Positions 18,285 to 27,996 are shown, numbered from the stretch's first letter. The stretch is DNA of 64,000 nucleotides from Staphylococcus sp. KG4-3 (GCF_033597815.2 NZ_CP166245.1:2728001-2792000), one strand, 5' to 3'. Notes: generated by a model from the sequence alone, not told the origin. A program made the numbers and translations.

Positions 18285-18818
18285 CTATTTTGTATGTTGA
18301 TAATTTTCATCAAAAAACTTACCACTTCTAATATCTTCTAAAATACCTTCATATGGCGCGACATTAACAACCGTTTCATTATTTTGTCCTGCGTTACCAA
18401 TATATGAAATCTTCGCAAATTCAGGTACAACTAATTTAGGGTAAGTATCGTATTTTTCACGAGATGCTTCCATTAAATCAATGTGATCATTTTGATAAGT
18501 CACTGTAATTTCTGGATGCTCTTCAACCCATTTAGGGAAGAAAATTGTACCGTGCATAAGCTGATTATTAGGTAAAAAATCTAATGCTACATCTGTACCT
18601 GTTGGTTCAGTCCAAGTTATTTTGAAAACACCCTCAGTTAATTTTACGATATTAGCTTCTTGATCTCTAACCCATCTACCAGCTACCATACCACCATGTA
18701 TACGATAATCAATTGTATTCTCATTTTTCACATACATCTCATATTCCCAACCATTATCATAAGTATAAATAAGATGTGTACCTAAAAAATCTTCTAATGT
18801 TTCAAAATTATTAGTCAT
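18285..18818 (-). CDS. padC: Phenolic acid decarboxylase
   Basis: 177 residues, full length for PadC. It decarboxylates p-coumaric, ferulic and caffeic acids to vinyl phenols, a detoxification reaction for plant phenolics. The family sequence is recognisable throughout: [65 protein letters not shown]. The start chosen is ATG 18818, after GGAAGGAGC; an in-frame ATG at 18839 falls inside the operator. It is divergent from padR and shares a 24-bp palindrome with it. Confidence 0.95.
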   Translation of the reverse strand: MTNNFETLEDFLGTHLIYTYDNGWEYEMYVKNENTIDYRIHGGMVAGRWVRDQEANIVKLTEGVFKITWTEPTGTDVALDFLPNNQLMHGTIFFPKWVEEHPEITVTYQNDHIDLMEASREKYDTYPKLVVPEFAKISYIGNAGQNNETVVNVAPYEGILEDIRSGKFFDENYQHTK

Positions 18819-18833
18819 AAAAAAGCTCCTTCC

Positions 18834-18857
18834 AAACATGTAATTAATTACATGTTT
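18834..18857. promoter_or_regulatory. PadR operator (24-bp perfect palindrome)
   Basis: Perfect inverted repeat with half site AAACATGTAATT, lying 16 bases from padC and 53 from padR. Another half site ATTACAT follows at 18861. The ATGTAAT/ATTACAT halves are like known PadR operators of Bacillus and lactic acid bacteria. Confidence 0.85.
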
Positions 18858-18910
18858 TCGATTACATATAAATGCTATACTTTATTCGATAAAACGTCAA
18901 GGAGGATGTT

Positions 18911-19456
18911 ATGGCACAAAAAAATATATTACAATATGTATTATTAGGCCTTTTAAAAAATGAACGCATGTCTGGTTATGATATCAAAAAAGCTTTTGAA
19001 CGCGATATCGGTGAATTTTGGCAAGCAAATCACAGCCAAATTTATCCTGAATTAAAAAAATTGCACGGTCGTCTTTTAATTGATAAAACGATTGAAATAA
19101 CAGGAGAAAAGTTAGAAAAAAAAGTATACGCTATTACAGATACAGGACGACAACTACTGAATGAATGGCTTGTTTCCCCAACACCTGAGTTGTCAGTACA
19201 CAAAAATGAATTCAATTTAAAATTATATTTTATCAATGATAGAAATGATCCTATATTGCCAGTAATGTTCGATGAGCAAATTCATTTACATGAATTAAAG
19301 TTAGAACATTTAAAAGAACGACGTAAAGCATTATTTAGCAATGAAGCATCTCAAGAACAACATTATGGGCATTATCTTGTATTAGATTATGCTATTGAAA
19401 GAGAAGCACATAATATCAATTGGTTGAAATCTTGTCACCAAAATTTTAAGCATTAA
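18911..19456 (+). CDS. padR: PadR-family repressor of padC
   Basis: 181 residues: N-terminal winged helix (YVLLGLLKNERMSGYDIKKAF, then FWQANHSQIYPELKKLHGRLL) and a helical C-terminal dimerisation domain. PadR releases its operator in the presence of phenolic acids. Divergent from padC, with the palindrome between them; ATG follows AAGGAGG. It ends at a strong terminator. Confidence 0.93.
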   Translation: MAQKNILQYVLLGLLKNERMSGYDIKKAFERDIGEFWQANHSQIYPELKKLHGRLLIDKTIEITGEKLEKKVYAITDTGRQLLNEWLVSPTPELSVHKNEFNLKLYFINDRNDPILPVMFDEQIHLHELKLEHLKERRKALFSNEASQEQHYGHYLVLDYAIEREAHNINWLKSCHQNFKH

Positions 19457-19500
19457 AAAAGCTCCTTTCTAAGCAGTAACACTGTTAAGAAAGGAGCTTT
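19456..19500. terminator. Terminator between padR and ABC exporter
   Basis: Fourteen-base stem AAAAGCTCCTTTCT / AGAAAGGAGCTTTT with T-tracts both ways, between convergent genes. Confidence 0.9.
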
Positions 19501-19523
19501 TGTTTCTTCAAGTTAATATAAAA

Positions 19524-20618
19524 TTAAACTTTTCTATAACGTTTAAGCCCAATAATATTTAAAATGGTAAACACGATAATAAAGACGAATAATATACAAA
19601 TATCAAACCAAATATATTCAAGTCCTTGTCCTTTTATCATAATGTGCGTCAATGCATCACCTGCATATCTTAAGGGAAATAGATAACCTATGAAACTTAC
19701 CCAATTAGCAATATTCTCTAAAGGAATAATACCTGAGAAAAAGATTTGAGGAATTGCTACAATAGGTATAAACTGAATCATTTGAAACTCAGAATTAGCA
19801 AAAGTTGAAACAAATATTCCCATAGCCAATGCGGCCAATGCGATTAAAATATTAACTAACAATACCCACCATATACTACCTGCAAGTTCTATGTTTAAGA
19901 TAATAATCGCATAAAACACGATGAGTAACGTTTGTAATATAGCAAATAAACCATAACCTGCTAAATAGCCAAACACAATATCACTTCTTTTAATCGACGT
20001 TGCTAATAAACGTTCAAGTGTACCGTTAGTACGCTCTCTAAGTAATCCGATACCAGATATTAAAAATACGAAGAGGAAAACAAAGAAACCAATTAAAATT
20101 GGGAACATTTTATCAAAATACGTACTATCTGAATCACCATATAGATAATGATTATCCAACTCTACATTCTCTGAGGATGGCTTATTTCCTTGCTGCATAT
20201 TATCTGGAATTTTTTCTACAATTTTCATCATATCTTGCATTTTATTTTTCTGAAGTGCACTAGCAAGTAACTGTTTCGTAGCATCAGTTTTACTAGGGTC
20301 TTCATTAGCATACGTTACTTCTATTTTAGACCCATCTTTCGTAATATAACTATCTAGCTCTGAATCTACCATCGTATCTTTTACAGAATCTGATGAGCCA
20401 ACCTTCTCTATATCCACTTTATCTGAAGGCAATTCATTTACAATTTCGTTGGGTACATGGCCAGTGACACCAATTTTCAAATTTGTTTCTGAATTTGTAT
20501 CAAAAACAAAATACAGCAATGTTAATACTAAAATCGGTGCGAACAACATTAAAGCTAATGTTCTTTTATCTCTCAACAATTCCTTAACAACTCTTATAAA
20601 AACGGCTTTAAATCTCAT
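19524..20618 (-). CDS. ABC-2 type transporter permease
   Basis: 364 residues: one membrane helix near residues 20-40, a large extracytoplasmic loop (about 45-175), then five helices with the ABC-2 signature LRERTNGTLERLLATSIKRSDIVFGYL. Start ATG is two bases after the ATPase stop with GGAGGTG before it, so the two are coupled. It forms the membrane part of a drug- or peptide-type exporter. Substrate unknown. Confidence 0.9.
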   Translation of the reverse strand: MRFKAVFIRVVKELLRDKRTLALMLFAPILVLTLLYFVFDTNSETNLKIGVTGHVPNEIVNELPSDKVDIEKVGSSDSVKDTMVDSELDSYITKDGSKIEVTYANEDPSKTDATKQLLASALQKNKMQDMMKIVEKIPDNMQQGNKPSSENVELDNHYLYGDSDSTYFDKMFPILIGFFVFLFVFLISGIGLLRERTNGTLERLLATSIKRSDIVFGYLAGYGLFAILQTLLIVFYAIIILNIELAGSIWWVLLVNILIALAALAMGIFVSTFANSEFQMIQFIPIVAIPQIFFSGIIPLENIANWVSFIGYLFPLRYAGDALTHIMIKGQGLEYIWFDICILFVFIIVFTILNIIGLKRYRKV

Positions 20619-20620
20619 GA

Positions 20621-21343
20621 TTACACCTCCGCTTCAGCCTTTATAAACACTTCTTCTATAGAATTTACGCCAAATTTTTCTTTCAGTTCTTTTGGTGTTC
20701 CCATAGTGAATAAACGGCCTTCCATAATCAATCCAATATAATCACAGCGTTCCGCTTCTCCCATGACGTGCGTTGTCACAATTACTGACTTATTTTCCTC
20801 TGTGAGTAGATTAAGTTGTTTCCATATATCTTTTCTAAGGCTCGGATCAATGCCCACTGTTGGCTCATCTAATATAATTAAATTAGGATTTGACAGTAAC
20901 GTAATCGCTAAAGACAATCTACGCTTCATACCACCTGAAAAAGTATTCACAATTTGATGTAATTCATTCTCTAAATTAACTAGCTTCATATTCTTATCAA
21001 TCGCTTGTTGTAGCTTATCGCCGTCTAACCCCATCAAATTACCAAAGAAGACTAAATTTTCTCGCGCAGTTAACGATTCATATAGCGCATCACTTTGCCC
21101 CATATAACCAATTTCATTAAGAATTTTACGGTTAGGTATATTCGTATCAAATATTTGAGCATGACCTTTATCCAATTTCTCCATACCCATAAGGCACTTA
21201 ATCGTTGTCGTTTTCCCCGAGCCACTTGGACCAATTAACCCTAAAATCTTTCCAAATGGTAATTCAATATCAATATGATCTAAAACTTTCTTTTTGCCAT
21301 AATGTTTTGTCGCACTTGTTAGTTTAGCTGCAACTTCAGACAT
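20621..21343 (-). CDS. ABC transporter ATP-binding protein
   Basis: 240 residues with Walker A GPSGSGKTTTIK, Q-loop GYMGQSDALYESLTARENL, signature FSGGMKRRLSLA, Walker B LIILDEPTVGIDP and the switch histidine in TTHVMGEAERCD. Partner of the downstream ABC-2 permease. ATG 21343 follows AGGGGGC; an upstream in-frame ATG lacks a ribosome site. Divergent from a TetR regulator that probably represses it. Confidence 0.93.
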   Translation of the reverse strand: MSEVAAKLTSATKHYGKKKVLDHIDIELPFGKILGLIGPSGSGKTTTIKCLMGMEKLDKGHAQIFDTNIPNRKILNEIGYMGQSDALYESLTARENLVFFGNLMGLDGDKLQQAIDKNMKLVNLENELHQIVNTFSGGMKRRLSLAITLLSNPNLIILDEPTVGIDPSLRKDIWKQLNLLTEENKSVIVTTHVMGEAERCDYIGLIMEGRLFTMGTPKELKEKFGVNSIEEVFIKAEAEV

Positions 21344-21390
21344 GTTTAGCCCCCTTATTAGACACAGCGTCAATTATCATTCATAATGCG

Positions 21391-21408
21391 ATTATATACC
21401 TATATAAT
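21391..21408. promoter_or_regulatory. Candidate TetR operator
   Basis: Perfect inverted repeat ATTATATA-CC-TATATAAT between the divergent exporter and TetR genes. It is AT-only apart from the centre, so a chance or -10-related origin is possible. Confidence 0.4.
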
Positions 21409-21482
21409 ATAAAAACAATAAAAAGGTTATCATTACTGAACACATTTAAAAATTATGTCTAATAATATTAGGAGTGAAGAGA

Positions 21483-22049
21483 ATGACTGAAGAATTATTT
21501 ACAGATGCTCGCATATTGAAGACGAAGAAAAATACCCGAAAAGCTTTAATAACGCTCTTAAAAACTAAAAGATTTGATGATATATCGGTAAAAGATATAT
21601 GTAATGAAGCTAATGTAAGTAGAGGAACTTTTTATTTACATTACAAAGATAAATATGATTTAGTACATCAATATCAGAAAGAAATTATAAAAAGTGGCAG
21701 TAAGAAAGTTCATGAATTTTTAAACTCAGACCGTCATTTATTTTTTTATCACATGCTTAATTTTTGGAATAATGAAGCCGAACTTTTATTATTGCTCATC
21801 TCTAAAAATGGTTCTACTGAAATTCAAAACCAAGTAAAATCAATGTTACAAATAAATGCAGAAAAAAATATTCTGCCTTCAGTAAAAACGATTAATTTAA
21901 GTGAAAGAGAACAACATTATTTTGTAATTTTTTTGAGCAATGCGATTTTTGGTATCATTCAAGAGTGGGTAGATAACGGAAAACCAGAAACTACAGAGGA
22001 ATTATCAACTATTATTAATAAGATTACCCCCGATTCGTTGTTGGGCTGA
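21483..22049 (+). CDS. TetR/AcrR-family regulator
   Basis: 188 residues. N-terminal TetR helix-turn-helix: TRKALITLLKTKRFDDISVKDICNEA followed by VSRGTFYLHYKDKYDLVHQY. The remainder is a helical ligand domain of the TetR_C group found with staphylococcal and lactobacillar exporters. ATG 21483 is eight bases after GGAG; an upstream GTG lies inside that ribosome site. Divergent from the ABC exporter, its probable target. Confidence 0.88.
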   Translation: MTEELFTDARILKTKKNTRKALITLLKTKRFDDISVKDICNEANVSRGTFYLHYKDKYDLVHQYQKEIIKSGSKKVHEFLNSDRHLFFYHMLNFWNNEAELLLLLISKNGSTEIQNQVKSMLQINAEKNILPSVKTINLSEREQHYFVIFLSNAIFGIIQEWVDNGKPETTEELSTIINKITPDSLLG

Positions 22050-22112
22050 AAGTTTTCGCCCTCCTTCCTTATTGCTATGTAGACCTTTATTTAATAAAAT
22101 CATCGTATCCAA

Positions 22113-22229
22113 TCACGCATATTTCATACTAATCATATGTTCACTAACAACAATGTTAAAAATTCTCCCACCACTTTTCACAAAAGCAAAAAGAGGTAAT
22201 GGAATCGATTTTTTTAAATATGATTTCAT
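22113..22229 (-). CDS. Possible 38-residue peptide (weak)
   Basis: Frame beginning MKSYLKKSIPLPLFAF with GGAG six bases before the ATG, in a gap between tetR and the PSM gene. The peptide is basic with a hydrophobic middle. Nothing else supports it; a chance frame is quite possible. A second frame overlaps it. Confidence 0.2.
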   Translation of the reverse strand: MKSYLKKSIPLPLFAFVKSGGRIFNIVVSEHMISMKYA

Positions 22230-22529
22230 TGCCCTCTCCTTTTTTATTTTTCACTTCATTAACCTTATTCACAATAAACTCAGCTGCATAACTTACCATC
22301 ATGCCACAATTCCAATAAAAGCGCTACGCAACATTAAAAAATTTACAAAGAATTAAAATTTGTATACTATACTTACAATTCCTATAAAAAAACTATCATT
22401 ACACTCAGGCATAAAAAACGTTTAGTTAGGCATTTTTACGCAATTAATTAATAAAACAAGTTATATTGTATTTAACAAATTAAAGCAAATGTTTTAATTT
22501 TAAATTTCTAAAATAAAGGAGTGTTTCAC
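22230..22529. other. Upstream region of the PSM-beta gene
   Basis: AT-rich; carries AACGTTTAG at 22417-22425, which fits the AgrA half-site pattern, and a possible -10 TATATT at 22462. The second AgrA half site expected about 21 bases further on is degenerate. A typical PSM promoter also lacks a good -35 box. Confidence 0.35.
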
Positions 22530-22661
22530 ATGGCAGGAATCGTAGAAGCAATTGGTAACGCAGTAAATGCAGGTTTAGCTCATGACTGGGCTACAATGGG
22601 CGTAAGCATCGCAGAGGTTTTAGGTAAAGGTGTAGACTTCATTTTAGGTTTCTTTAAATAA
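22530..22661 (+). CDS. Beta-class phenol-soluble modulin
   Basis: 43-residue peptide starting [20 protein letters not shown] and ending [10 protein letters not shown], the typical amphipathic PSM-beta / SLUSH-like pattern without a signal peptide. These peptides are secreted by the Pmt ABC exporter, act as surfactants, and structure biofilms. ATG follows AAAGGAG by eight bases; a strong hairpin terminator follows. Here it is a single gene, whereas many staphylococci have two to six in tandem. Confidence 0.92.
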   Translation: MAGIVEAIGNAVNAGLAHDWATMGVSIAEVLGKGVDFILGFFK

Positions 22662-22672
22662 ACATATGCATT

Positions 22673-22731
22673 AAAAAAGGCCTTTTCTAGAAACCCTTCT
22701 TAATTGAAGAGTTTCATAGAAAAGGCCTTTT
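22673..22731. terminator. Terminator after PSM-beta gene
   Basis: AAAAAAGGCCTTTTCT / AGAAAAGGCCTTTT stem with extra internal pairing AAAC/GTTT; serves both the PSM gene and the convergent arabinose operon. Confidence 0.9.
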
Positions 22732-22748
22732 ATTATTTACTTAAATTA

Positions 22749-24152
22749 CTATATTTTTTCCACCTGCGCATTAACCTTATTCGAATTATGTGACTCTCCA
22801 ATTGCTTCAATCTCTTCAAGCGTACGACCTCTTGATTCCGGAACAAATTTTTTCACAAATAATACACCGAGTATACAGATAACACCAAAAATGGCAAAAA
22901 CAATTTGTTGTGAAAAATAAGCTGTCATAATTGGGAATAAAAGCCCAACTAAGAAAGAACCAATCCAATTCAATGATGATGCACTACCCGAAGCGAAACC
23001 TCTAATTGCTAAAGGGAATATTTCACCAACAATAACCCATGTAAGTGGCGCCCATGTAAATGAATAGAAGGCCACATAAATACTTAAAAAGATTACTATC
23101 AATATCGGATTCGCATTGGGTAAAAATATATGAATAATAGCAGGCAATATAAACGATAATCCCATTACCGTGCCACCTAGCATAAGTAATGTTCTTCTGT
23201 TAAATTTATCTGCTATCCAAATAAAGAGTAATGATCCTAATACAAGTATGACACCTTGAATAATAGGCCACATAAGAGCATCACTCGCAGAATTTCCAGT
23301 TGCTTGTTCTACAATTAAGGGGATATAATAAAATATTGCATTCGCCCCCTGAAACTGTTGAAATGCTGCTACACCTAATCCTGCAACTACTAAATATTTA
23401 TATTTACCATTAAATAATGTGGCTAATGACTGATTATTTTTCACATTATTCTCTTTTTGAATCGTTTTTTTAATTTCTTCAAATTCTTCATCGACTTTAT
23501 GATTATTTCTAAGGTTACTTAATACAAGTTTAGCTTCTTCAAATCTACTATTTTTAATTAAGAACCTTGGAGATTCTGGAAGTTTTAAGACACCTAAGAA
23601 CAAAATAAGTGCCGGAATAGCCGCAATGCTCAACATCAATCTCCAACCAATTTCTATAGGTAGCTCTCTTAAATAATAATCAACAATATACGATAATAAC
23701 ATTCCTGATACTATCATAGTCTGGTTCATTCCAGATAATTGACCACGATATTTCGCTGGAGCCATTTCAGACATATAAGCAGGTACTAACGCTGACGCTG
23801 CACCGACTGCCAAACCAAGTATAACTCTAGATAAAATCAAAAAGTAATTACCATCATGTGGTGCAATCCCAGACAATATTGAACCAATAACAAAAATAAT
23901 TGCTGAAATCAATATCATTTTTCTTCTACCTAGTTTATCCGATAGTTTACCAGCTAAAATACCTCCAAATATTGCGCCTAGCATAACTGAAGATGTAATT
24001 AAACCTATAATAAATCCACTTTCGATACCCCAATCTTCTCTTAAAAATGGTAGAGCTCCAGTCATAACCCCTATATCATAACCGAATAATATACCACCAA
24101 ATGCCCCAAAGAAATAGATAAAGCGATTTGAAACCTTACTGTTAACTTTCAT
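22749..24152 (-). CDS. L-arabinose:H+ symporter (MFS sugar porter)
   Basis: About 467 residues, twelve membrane helices. Sugar-porter marks: GYDIGVMTGALPFL in helix 1, GKLSDKLGRRKMI, PESPRFL, DKFNRRTLL and PESRGRTLEEIE at the C-terminus. Distinct in sequence from the xylose porter. Last gene of the araBDA operon, 70 bases after araA, so arabinose is the expected substrate (AraE/AraT role). ATG 24152 follows GAGGGTG; an upstream in-frame ATG has no ribosome site. Confidence 0.9.
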   Translation of the reverse strand: MKVNSKVSNRFIYFFGAFGGILFGYDIGVMTGALPFLREDWGIESGFIIGLITSSVMLGAIFGGILAGKLSDKLGRRKMILISAIIFVIGSILSGIAPHDGNYFLILSRVILGLAVGAASALVPAYMSEMAPAKYRGQLSGMNQTMIVSGMLLSYIVDYYLRELPIEIGWRLMLSIAAIPALILFLGVLKLPESPRFLIKNSRFEEAKLVLSNLRNNHKVDEEFEEIKKTIQKENNVKNNQSLATLFNGKYKYLVVAGLGVAAFQQFQGANAIFYYIPLIVEQATGNSASDALMWPIIQGVILVLGSLLFIWIADKFNRRTLLMLGGTVMGLSFILPAIIHIFLPNANPILIVIFLSIYVAFYSFTWAPLTWVIVGEIFPLAIRGFASGSASSLNWIGSFLVGLLFPIMTAYFSQQIVFAIFGVICILGVLFVKKFVPESRGRTLEEIEAIGESHNSNKVNAQVEKI

Positions 24153-24222
24153 CCCATTCACCCTCTTTTTAATGAAAAACTTAATCACATATGCATCAAT
24201 TCACGACAAACATTTTTGATAT

Positions 24223-25644
24223 TTAATTAATTAGCGTGTATTCGGCATCAAACATTTTCAACAATATTTCTATTTGTGACCGAGTTAATTTTAGGGAAAG
24301 TACCGTGTGATGTCCTCCACCTTCTTCTATCCAACTTTTCACGCCTTTTTCTAATGATGGTTTCACTTCCCAAAGTACTCTAGCTACCGGCAAATGAGGT
24401 GCAGGTTCATCGAGTTTTTTAGCTTCTATTTCATTAACAATAAATTTATAATGTGTTCCTAAATCAAGCATAGTTACGACAACGCCCTCACCTGATTTAC
24501 CATCGAACACTAATCTTGCTGGGTCATTCTTATCACCTATACCTAGTGGATTCACAACAAGCTTCGGTTTCGTTTCGGCAAGTGTTGGATCGACCTCTAA
24601 CATATGTGACCCTAGAATATGTGAATGACTACTTCTTAAATCATACGTATAATCTTCCATAAATCCTGTTGATTCATTTTCTGCAGCAATTTTCAATAAA
24701 CGGTCTAACGCTGCCGTCTTCCAGTCTCCTTCGCCAGCAAATCCATACCCTTGTACATTTAACCTTTGTACTGCTAAACCTGGTAACTGTTGCATACCAT
24801 GTAAATCTTCAAAGTTTGAAGTGAAAGCAGTATACCCACCTTCATCTAAGAATTTCTTAATCGCTATTTCGTACTTAATTTGTACTTTTACAGAACTGTT
24901 AAATGCCGCTTCGCTATAATTTCTATAGTCAAATTCGTATAAATTTTCGTATGTTTTGAATAATTCATCTACATCTTCATCAGAAACTTGATTAATGTAT
25001 TCTACTAAATCGCCGATACCATAATAATCAACAGTCCAACCATATTGAATTTGTGCTTCTATCTTATCTCCTTCTGTTACTGCCACATTGCGCATATTGT
25101 CCCCAAATCTAGCAACTTTTAAATTAAAACTTTCACTATAAGCATTAGCTATAAGCATCCAATCTCTTAATTGCTGTTGCATATTTGTGTCTTTCCAATG
25201 ACCAAATATAACTTCATTATTTTTATTCAAGCGACGGTTAATATAACCATATTCTCTATCCCCATGTGCCGATTGATGTAGGTTCATATAATCCATATCA
25301 ATGTTTTCCCAGGAAATATCTTCGTTGTATTGTGTCGCTAAATGTAATAGTGGTTTTTGTAATAATTTAGTACCTCTTATCCACATTTTTGCTGGTGAAA
25401 ATGTGTGCATCCAAGTAATAACACCTAAAATATCATCATGATAATTGGCTTCTTTCATAATTTCAGTTATCACATCTGCTGAGACCGCCAATTTAGGCTG
25501 TAATTCAATTTCAAAAGGTAATCGACCACTTTCATTCAACCCTTCAACGATGTTTTTGGCGTTTTGCTTAACTTGATCTAAAGCCTGTTCACCATAAAGT
25601 GCTTGTGAACCAACTACAAACCAGAACTTCTTAATATTTGTCAT
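24223..25644 (-). CDS. araA: L-arabinose isomerase
   Basis: 473 residues, normal length. Converts L-arabinose to L-ribulose with a divalent metal. N-terminal FWFVVGSQALYGEQAL, VITWMHTFSPAKMWI, the metal-site stretch GEGDWKTAALDRLLKIA, SSHSHILGSHMLEVDP and GGGHHTVLS are family hallmarks. ATG follows AAGGGGGAAG. It is 12 bases after araD. Confidence 0.97.
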   Translation of the reverse strand: MTNIKKFWFVVGSQALYGEQALDQVKQNAKNIVEGLNESGRLPFEIELQPKLAVSADVITEIMKEANYHDDILGVITWMHTFSPAKMWIRGTKLLQKPLLHLATQYNEDISWENIDMDYMNLHQSAHGDREYGYINRRLNKNNEVIFGHWKDTNMQQQLRDWMLIANAYSESFNLKVARFGDNMRNVAVTEGDKIEAQIQYGWTVDYYGIGDLVEYINQVSDEDVDELFKTYENLYEFDYRNYSEAAFNSSVKVQIKYEIAIKKFLDEGGYTAFTSNFEDLHGMQQLPGLAVQRLNVQGYGFAGEGDWKTAALDRLLKIAAENESTGFMEDYTYDLRSSHSHILGSHMLEVDPTLAETKPKLVVNPLGIGDKNDPARLVFDGKSGEGVVVTMLDLGTHYKFIVNEIEAKKLDEPAPHLPVARVLWEVKPSLEKGVKSWIEEGGGHHTVLSLKLTRSQIEILLKMFDAEYTLIN

Positions 25645-25656
25645 TTTGCTTCCCCC

Positions 25657-26352
25657 TTATTTTTGACCATAGTAGGCATTCTTTCCGTGTTTTCTTTCAA
25701 AATGCTTATCAAGTATTGCTTTAGGCAATGTTTCAGCAAATGGATTTAACTGGCGCGTAAATATATTCATTTTGCATATTTCTTCTAAAACAACTGCATT
25801 CATGACGGCCTCGTCGGAGTTTTCTCCCCATATAAACGGCGCATGTCCATGTAGTAAAACAGCAGGCACTTCTTGTGGATTTATCCCCATTTCATCAAAT
25901 GTTTCAACTATGACATTGCCTGTTTCATACTCATAATCCTTGTTTATTTCTTCTGTTGTTAAAAATCTTGCGCATGGAATATCACCATAAAATGTATCTG
26001 CATGTGTGGTACCCATTGCAGGAACAGGCAACCCAGATTGAGCCCAAGTGGTTGCCCATGGTGAATGTGTATGGACCACACTACCAATATCGCCAAATTT
26101 TTTATACAGTACTGCATGTGTTGGCATATCTGATGATGGTTTCAGATTCCCTTCAACAACTTCACAATTTAAATTACAAACAACCATATCCTCAGGCTTC
26201 ATTTCATCATAATTAACACCACTTGGTTTAATAACAAATAACTGTGATTTTGAATCAAACGCACTGACATTACCCCAGGTATACTTAATTAGTCCTCGGT
26301 CAGGTAATTCTAAATTCGCTTGATATACTTCAGCTTTTAACGCTTCGAGCAT
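25657..26352 (-). CDS. araD: L-ribulose-5-phosphate 4-epimerase
   Basis: 231 residues of the class II aldolase/epimerase fold. Zinc ligands in HTHSPWATTWAQ and HGHAPFIWG; TWGNVSAFD near the N-terminus and TTHADTFYGDIPC are typical. Produces D-xylulose 5-phosphate, joining the pentose phosphate pathway. Start overlaps the araB end by 23 bases and has GGAGG six bases before it, so it is coupled. Confidence 0.97.
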   Translation of the reverse strand: MLEALKAEVYQANLELPDRGLIKYTWGNVSAFDSKSQLFVIKPSGVNYDEMKPEDMVVCNLNCEVVEGNLKPSSDMPTHAVLYKKFGDIGSVVHTHSPWATTWAQSGLPVPAMGTTHADTFYGDIPCARFLTTEEINKDYEYETGNVIVETFDEMGINPQEVPAVLLHGHAPFIWGENSDEAVMNAVVLEEICKMNIFTRQLNPFAETLPKAILDKHFERKHGKNAYYGQK

Positions 26353-27952
26353 TCGTATCGCCTCCTAAATATTTAGCTACGGATTGTTCAATCGTTAATC
26401 CTTTTTTCATTTTTTCAACATAATTATTAAAGTTAATAACTTCTTGTTCTACTGGTTGTAATGTTCTTTCTTTCGTATTTATAAATACTGATTCGTTAAG
26501 GAATACATCTAGCGGCACTTCAGAATCTAATGTGACATAATACGCTAAAACACTAATTCCCCAAGCACCTCCTTCACTTGCGGTTTCCATAACCGTTATA
26601 GGCTGTTCAAGTGCAGAAGCTAGTACTTGTTGAGCGATTTCTTTCGTTTTAAATATTCCTCCATGAGCAATTAACTTATCTATGTTGATAGATTCATTTT
26701 CCTTTAGTAAATCCATGCCAATTTTCAAAGTACTAAAAGCACTAAATAAATGCATTTTCATAAAATTTGCTAAATTGAACTGATAATTTTGCTCTCGTAT
26801 AAATAACGGATAGCCTGTTTCTACATCTGTGATATTCTCCCCAGAAACATAATTATATGATAGTAAACCGCCTATATTATTATCACTACTTAATGAACAT
26901 TCAAGAATATGTCCGTACAACTCATCCGATGCAAAATCAACACCCATGACGCTTAGCACTTCACCAAATAAATTCATCCAATCATTAATGTCTGAAGTAC
27001 AATTATTAGTATGAATCATAGCCACTTCACTGCCATCAGGAGTTGTCACAACATCAATCTCTGGATACATATCTTTCAAAGCATTTGATAGTACGACCAT
27101 GGCAAACGCACTTGTACCAGCAGATATATTACCTGTATTCTGAGCAACTGTATTTGTTGCAACCATACCTGTGCCAGCGTCCCCTTCTGGTGGGCACATC
27201 AAAATGCCAGCTTCAAGATTACCGGAAGGGTCTAGTAACGTCGCTCCTTCTTCTGTAAGTAGCCCTCCACTTTCACCAGCTAATTTAATTTCAGGTAATA
27301 TCTCTTCAACTGACTTTTCAAAATACTTTGTTTTAAAGATATGATTTGCTTCCTGTAACAAATCTTTCCTATAACTTTTTGTATGAATGTCTATAGGAAA
27401 CATACCTGAAGCATCACCTATACCTAACACTTTCTCTCCAGTTAAGTACCAATGTACATATCCAGCTAATGTAGTTAAATACGTTATTCGATTTATATGG
27501 GACTCTTTATCCAATATAGCTTGATACAAATGCGCAATACTCCAACGTTCAGGTATGTTAAATTGAAATGCTTCACTAAGTAACTTCGCTGCTTTAGCTG
27601 TACTCCCATTCCTCCAAGTCCTAAATGGCACGAGTAAGTCTTCGTTTTGATCAAATGCCAGATAGCCGTGCATCATACCACTAACCCCAATAGATCTTAC
27701 TTTTTTTAGGGTTAAATCATACTTTTCTTTGATTTCTACCATCATTGCACTATAACTCTTCTGCAAACCCACCCAAATGTCATTAATAGAATATGTCCAA
27801 TACCCATCGATGAATTGGTTCTCCCACTCAAAATGACCAGAAGCAACAGTGTTTAAATTCTGATCTATAGCTACGGTTTTAATTCTTGTAGATCCTAGCT
27901 CAATACCTATTGAAATATCTTCACTCTTTAAATTCCTATTCAAGTTATACAT
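26330..27952 (-). CDS. araB: Ribulokinase
   Basis: 540-residue FGGY kinase, phosphorylating L-ribulose. IGIELGSTRIKTVAID at the N-terminus, GVSGMMHGYLAFD, TWRNGSTA, and the C-terminal IAHGGIFKTKEIAQQVLA and ETASEGGAWGISVLA are visible. First gene of the araB-araD-araA-transporter operon. ATG follows AAAGGGGCG. Preceded by a perfect cre site and two AraR-type operators. Confidence 0.95.
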   Translation of the reverse strand: MYNLNRNLKSEDISIGIELGSTRIKTVAIDQNLNTVASGHFEWENQFIDGYWTYSINDIWVGLQKSYSAMMVEIKEKYDLTLKKVRSIGVSGMMHGYLAFDQNEDLLVPFRTWRNGSTAKAAKLLSEAFQFNIPERWSIAHLYQAILDKESHINRITYLTTLAGYVHWYLTGEKVLGIGDASGMFPIDIHTKSYRKDLLQEANHIFKTKYFEKSVEEILPEIKLAGESGGLLTEEGATLLDPSGNLEAGILMCPPEGDAGTGMVATNTVAQNTGNISAGTSAFAMVVLSNALKDMYPEIDVVTTPDGSEVAMIHTNNCTSDINDWMNLFGEVLSVMGVDFASDELYGHILECSLSSDNNIGGLLSYNYVSGENITDVETGYPLFIREQNYQFNLANFMKMHLFSAFSTLKIGMDLLKENESINIDKLIAHGGIFKTKEIAQQVLASALEQPITVMETASEGGAWGISVLAYYVTLDSEVPLDVFLNESVFINTKERTLQPVEQEVINFNNYVEKMKKGLTIEQSVAKYLGGDTNARSVKS

Positions 27953-27967
27953 GTTTTAACGCCCCTT

Positions 27968-27981
27968 TGAAACCGTTTTCA
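27968..27981 (-). promoter_or_regulatory. cre site of the ara operon
   Basis: TGAAACCGTTTTCA matches the CcpA consensus at all 14 positions. It lies 15 bases before the araB start, probably downstream of the transcription start, where bound CcpA would act as a roadblock. Confidence 0.88.
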
Positions 27982-27996
27982 AGTACACCTTATATT

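Noticed and set aside
21459..21471. CTAATAATATTAG palindrome before tetR
   Set aside because: Overlaps the ribosome binding site and is AT-only; weaker than the other inverted repeat as an operator.
22072..22356. 94-codon plus-strand frame after tetR
   Set aside because: No ribosome site and no recognisable protein; codon use looks random. The opposite strand has a slightly better small frame.
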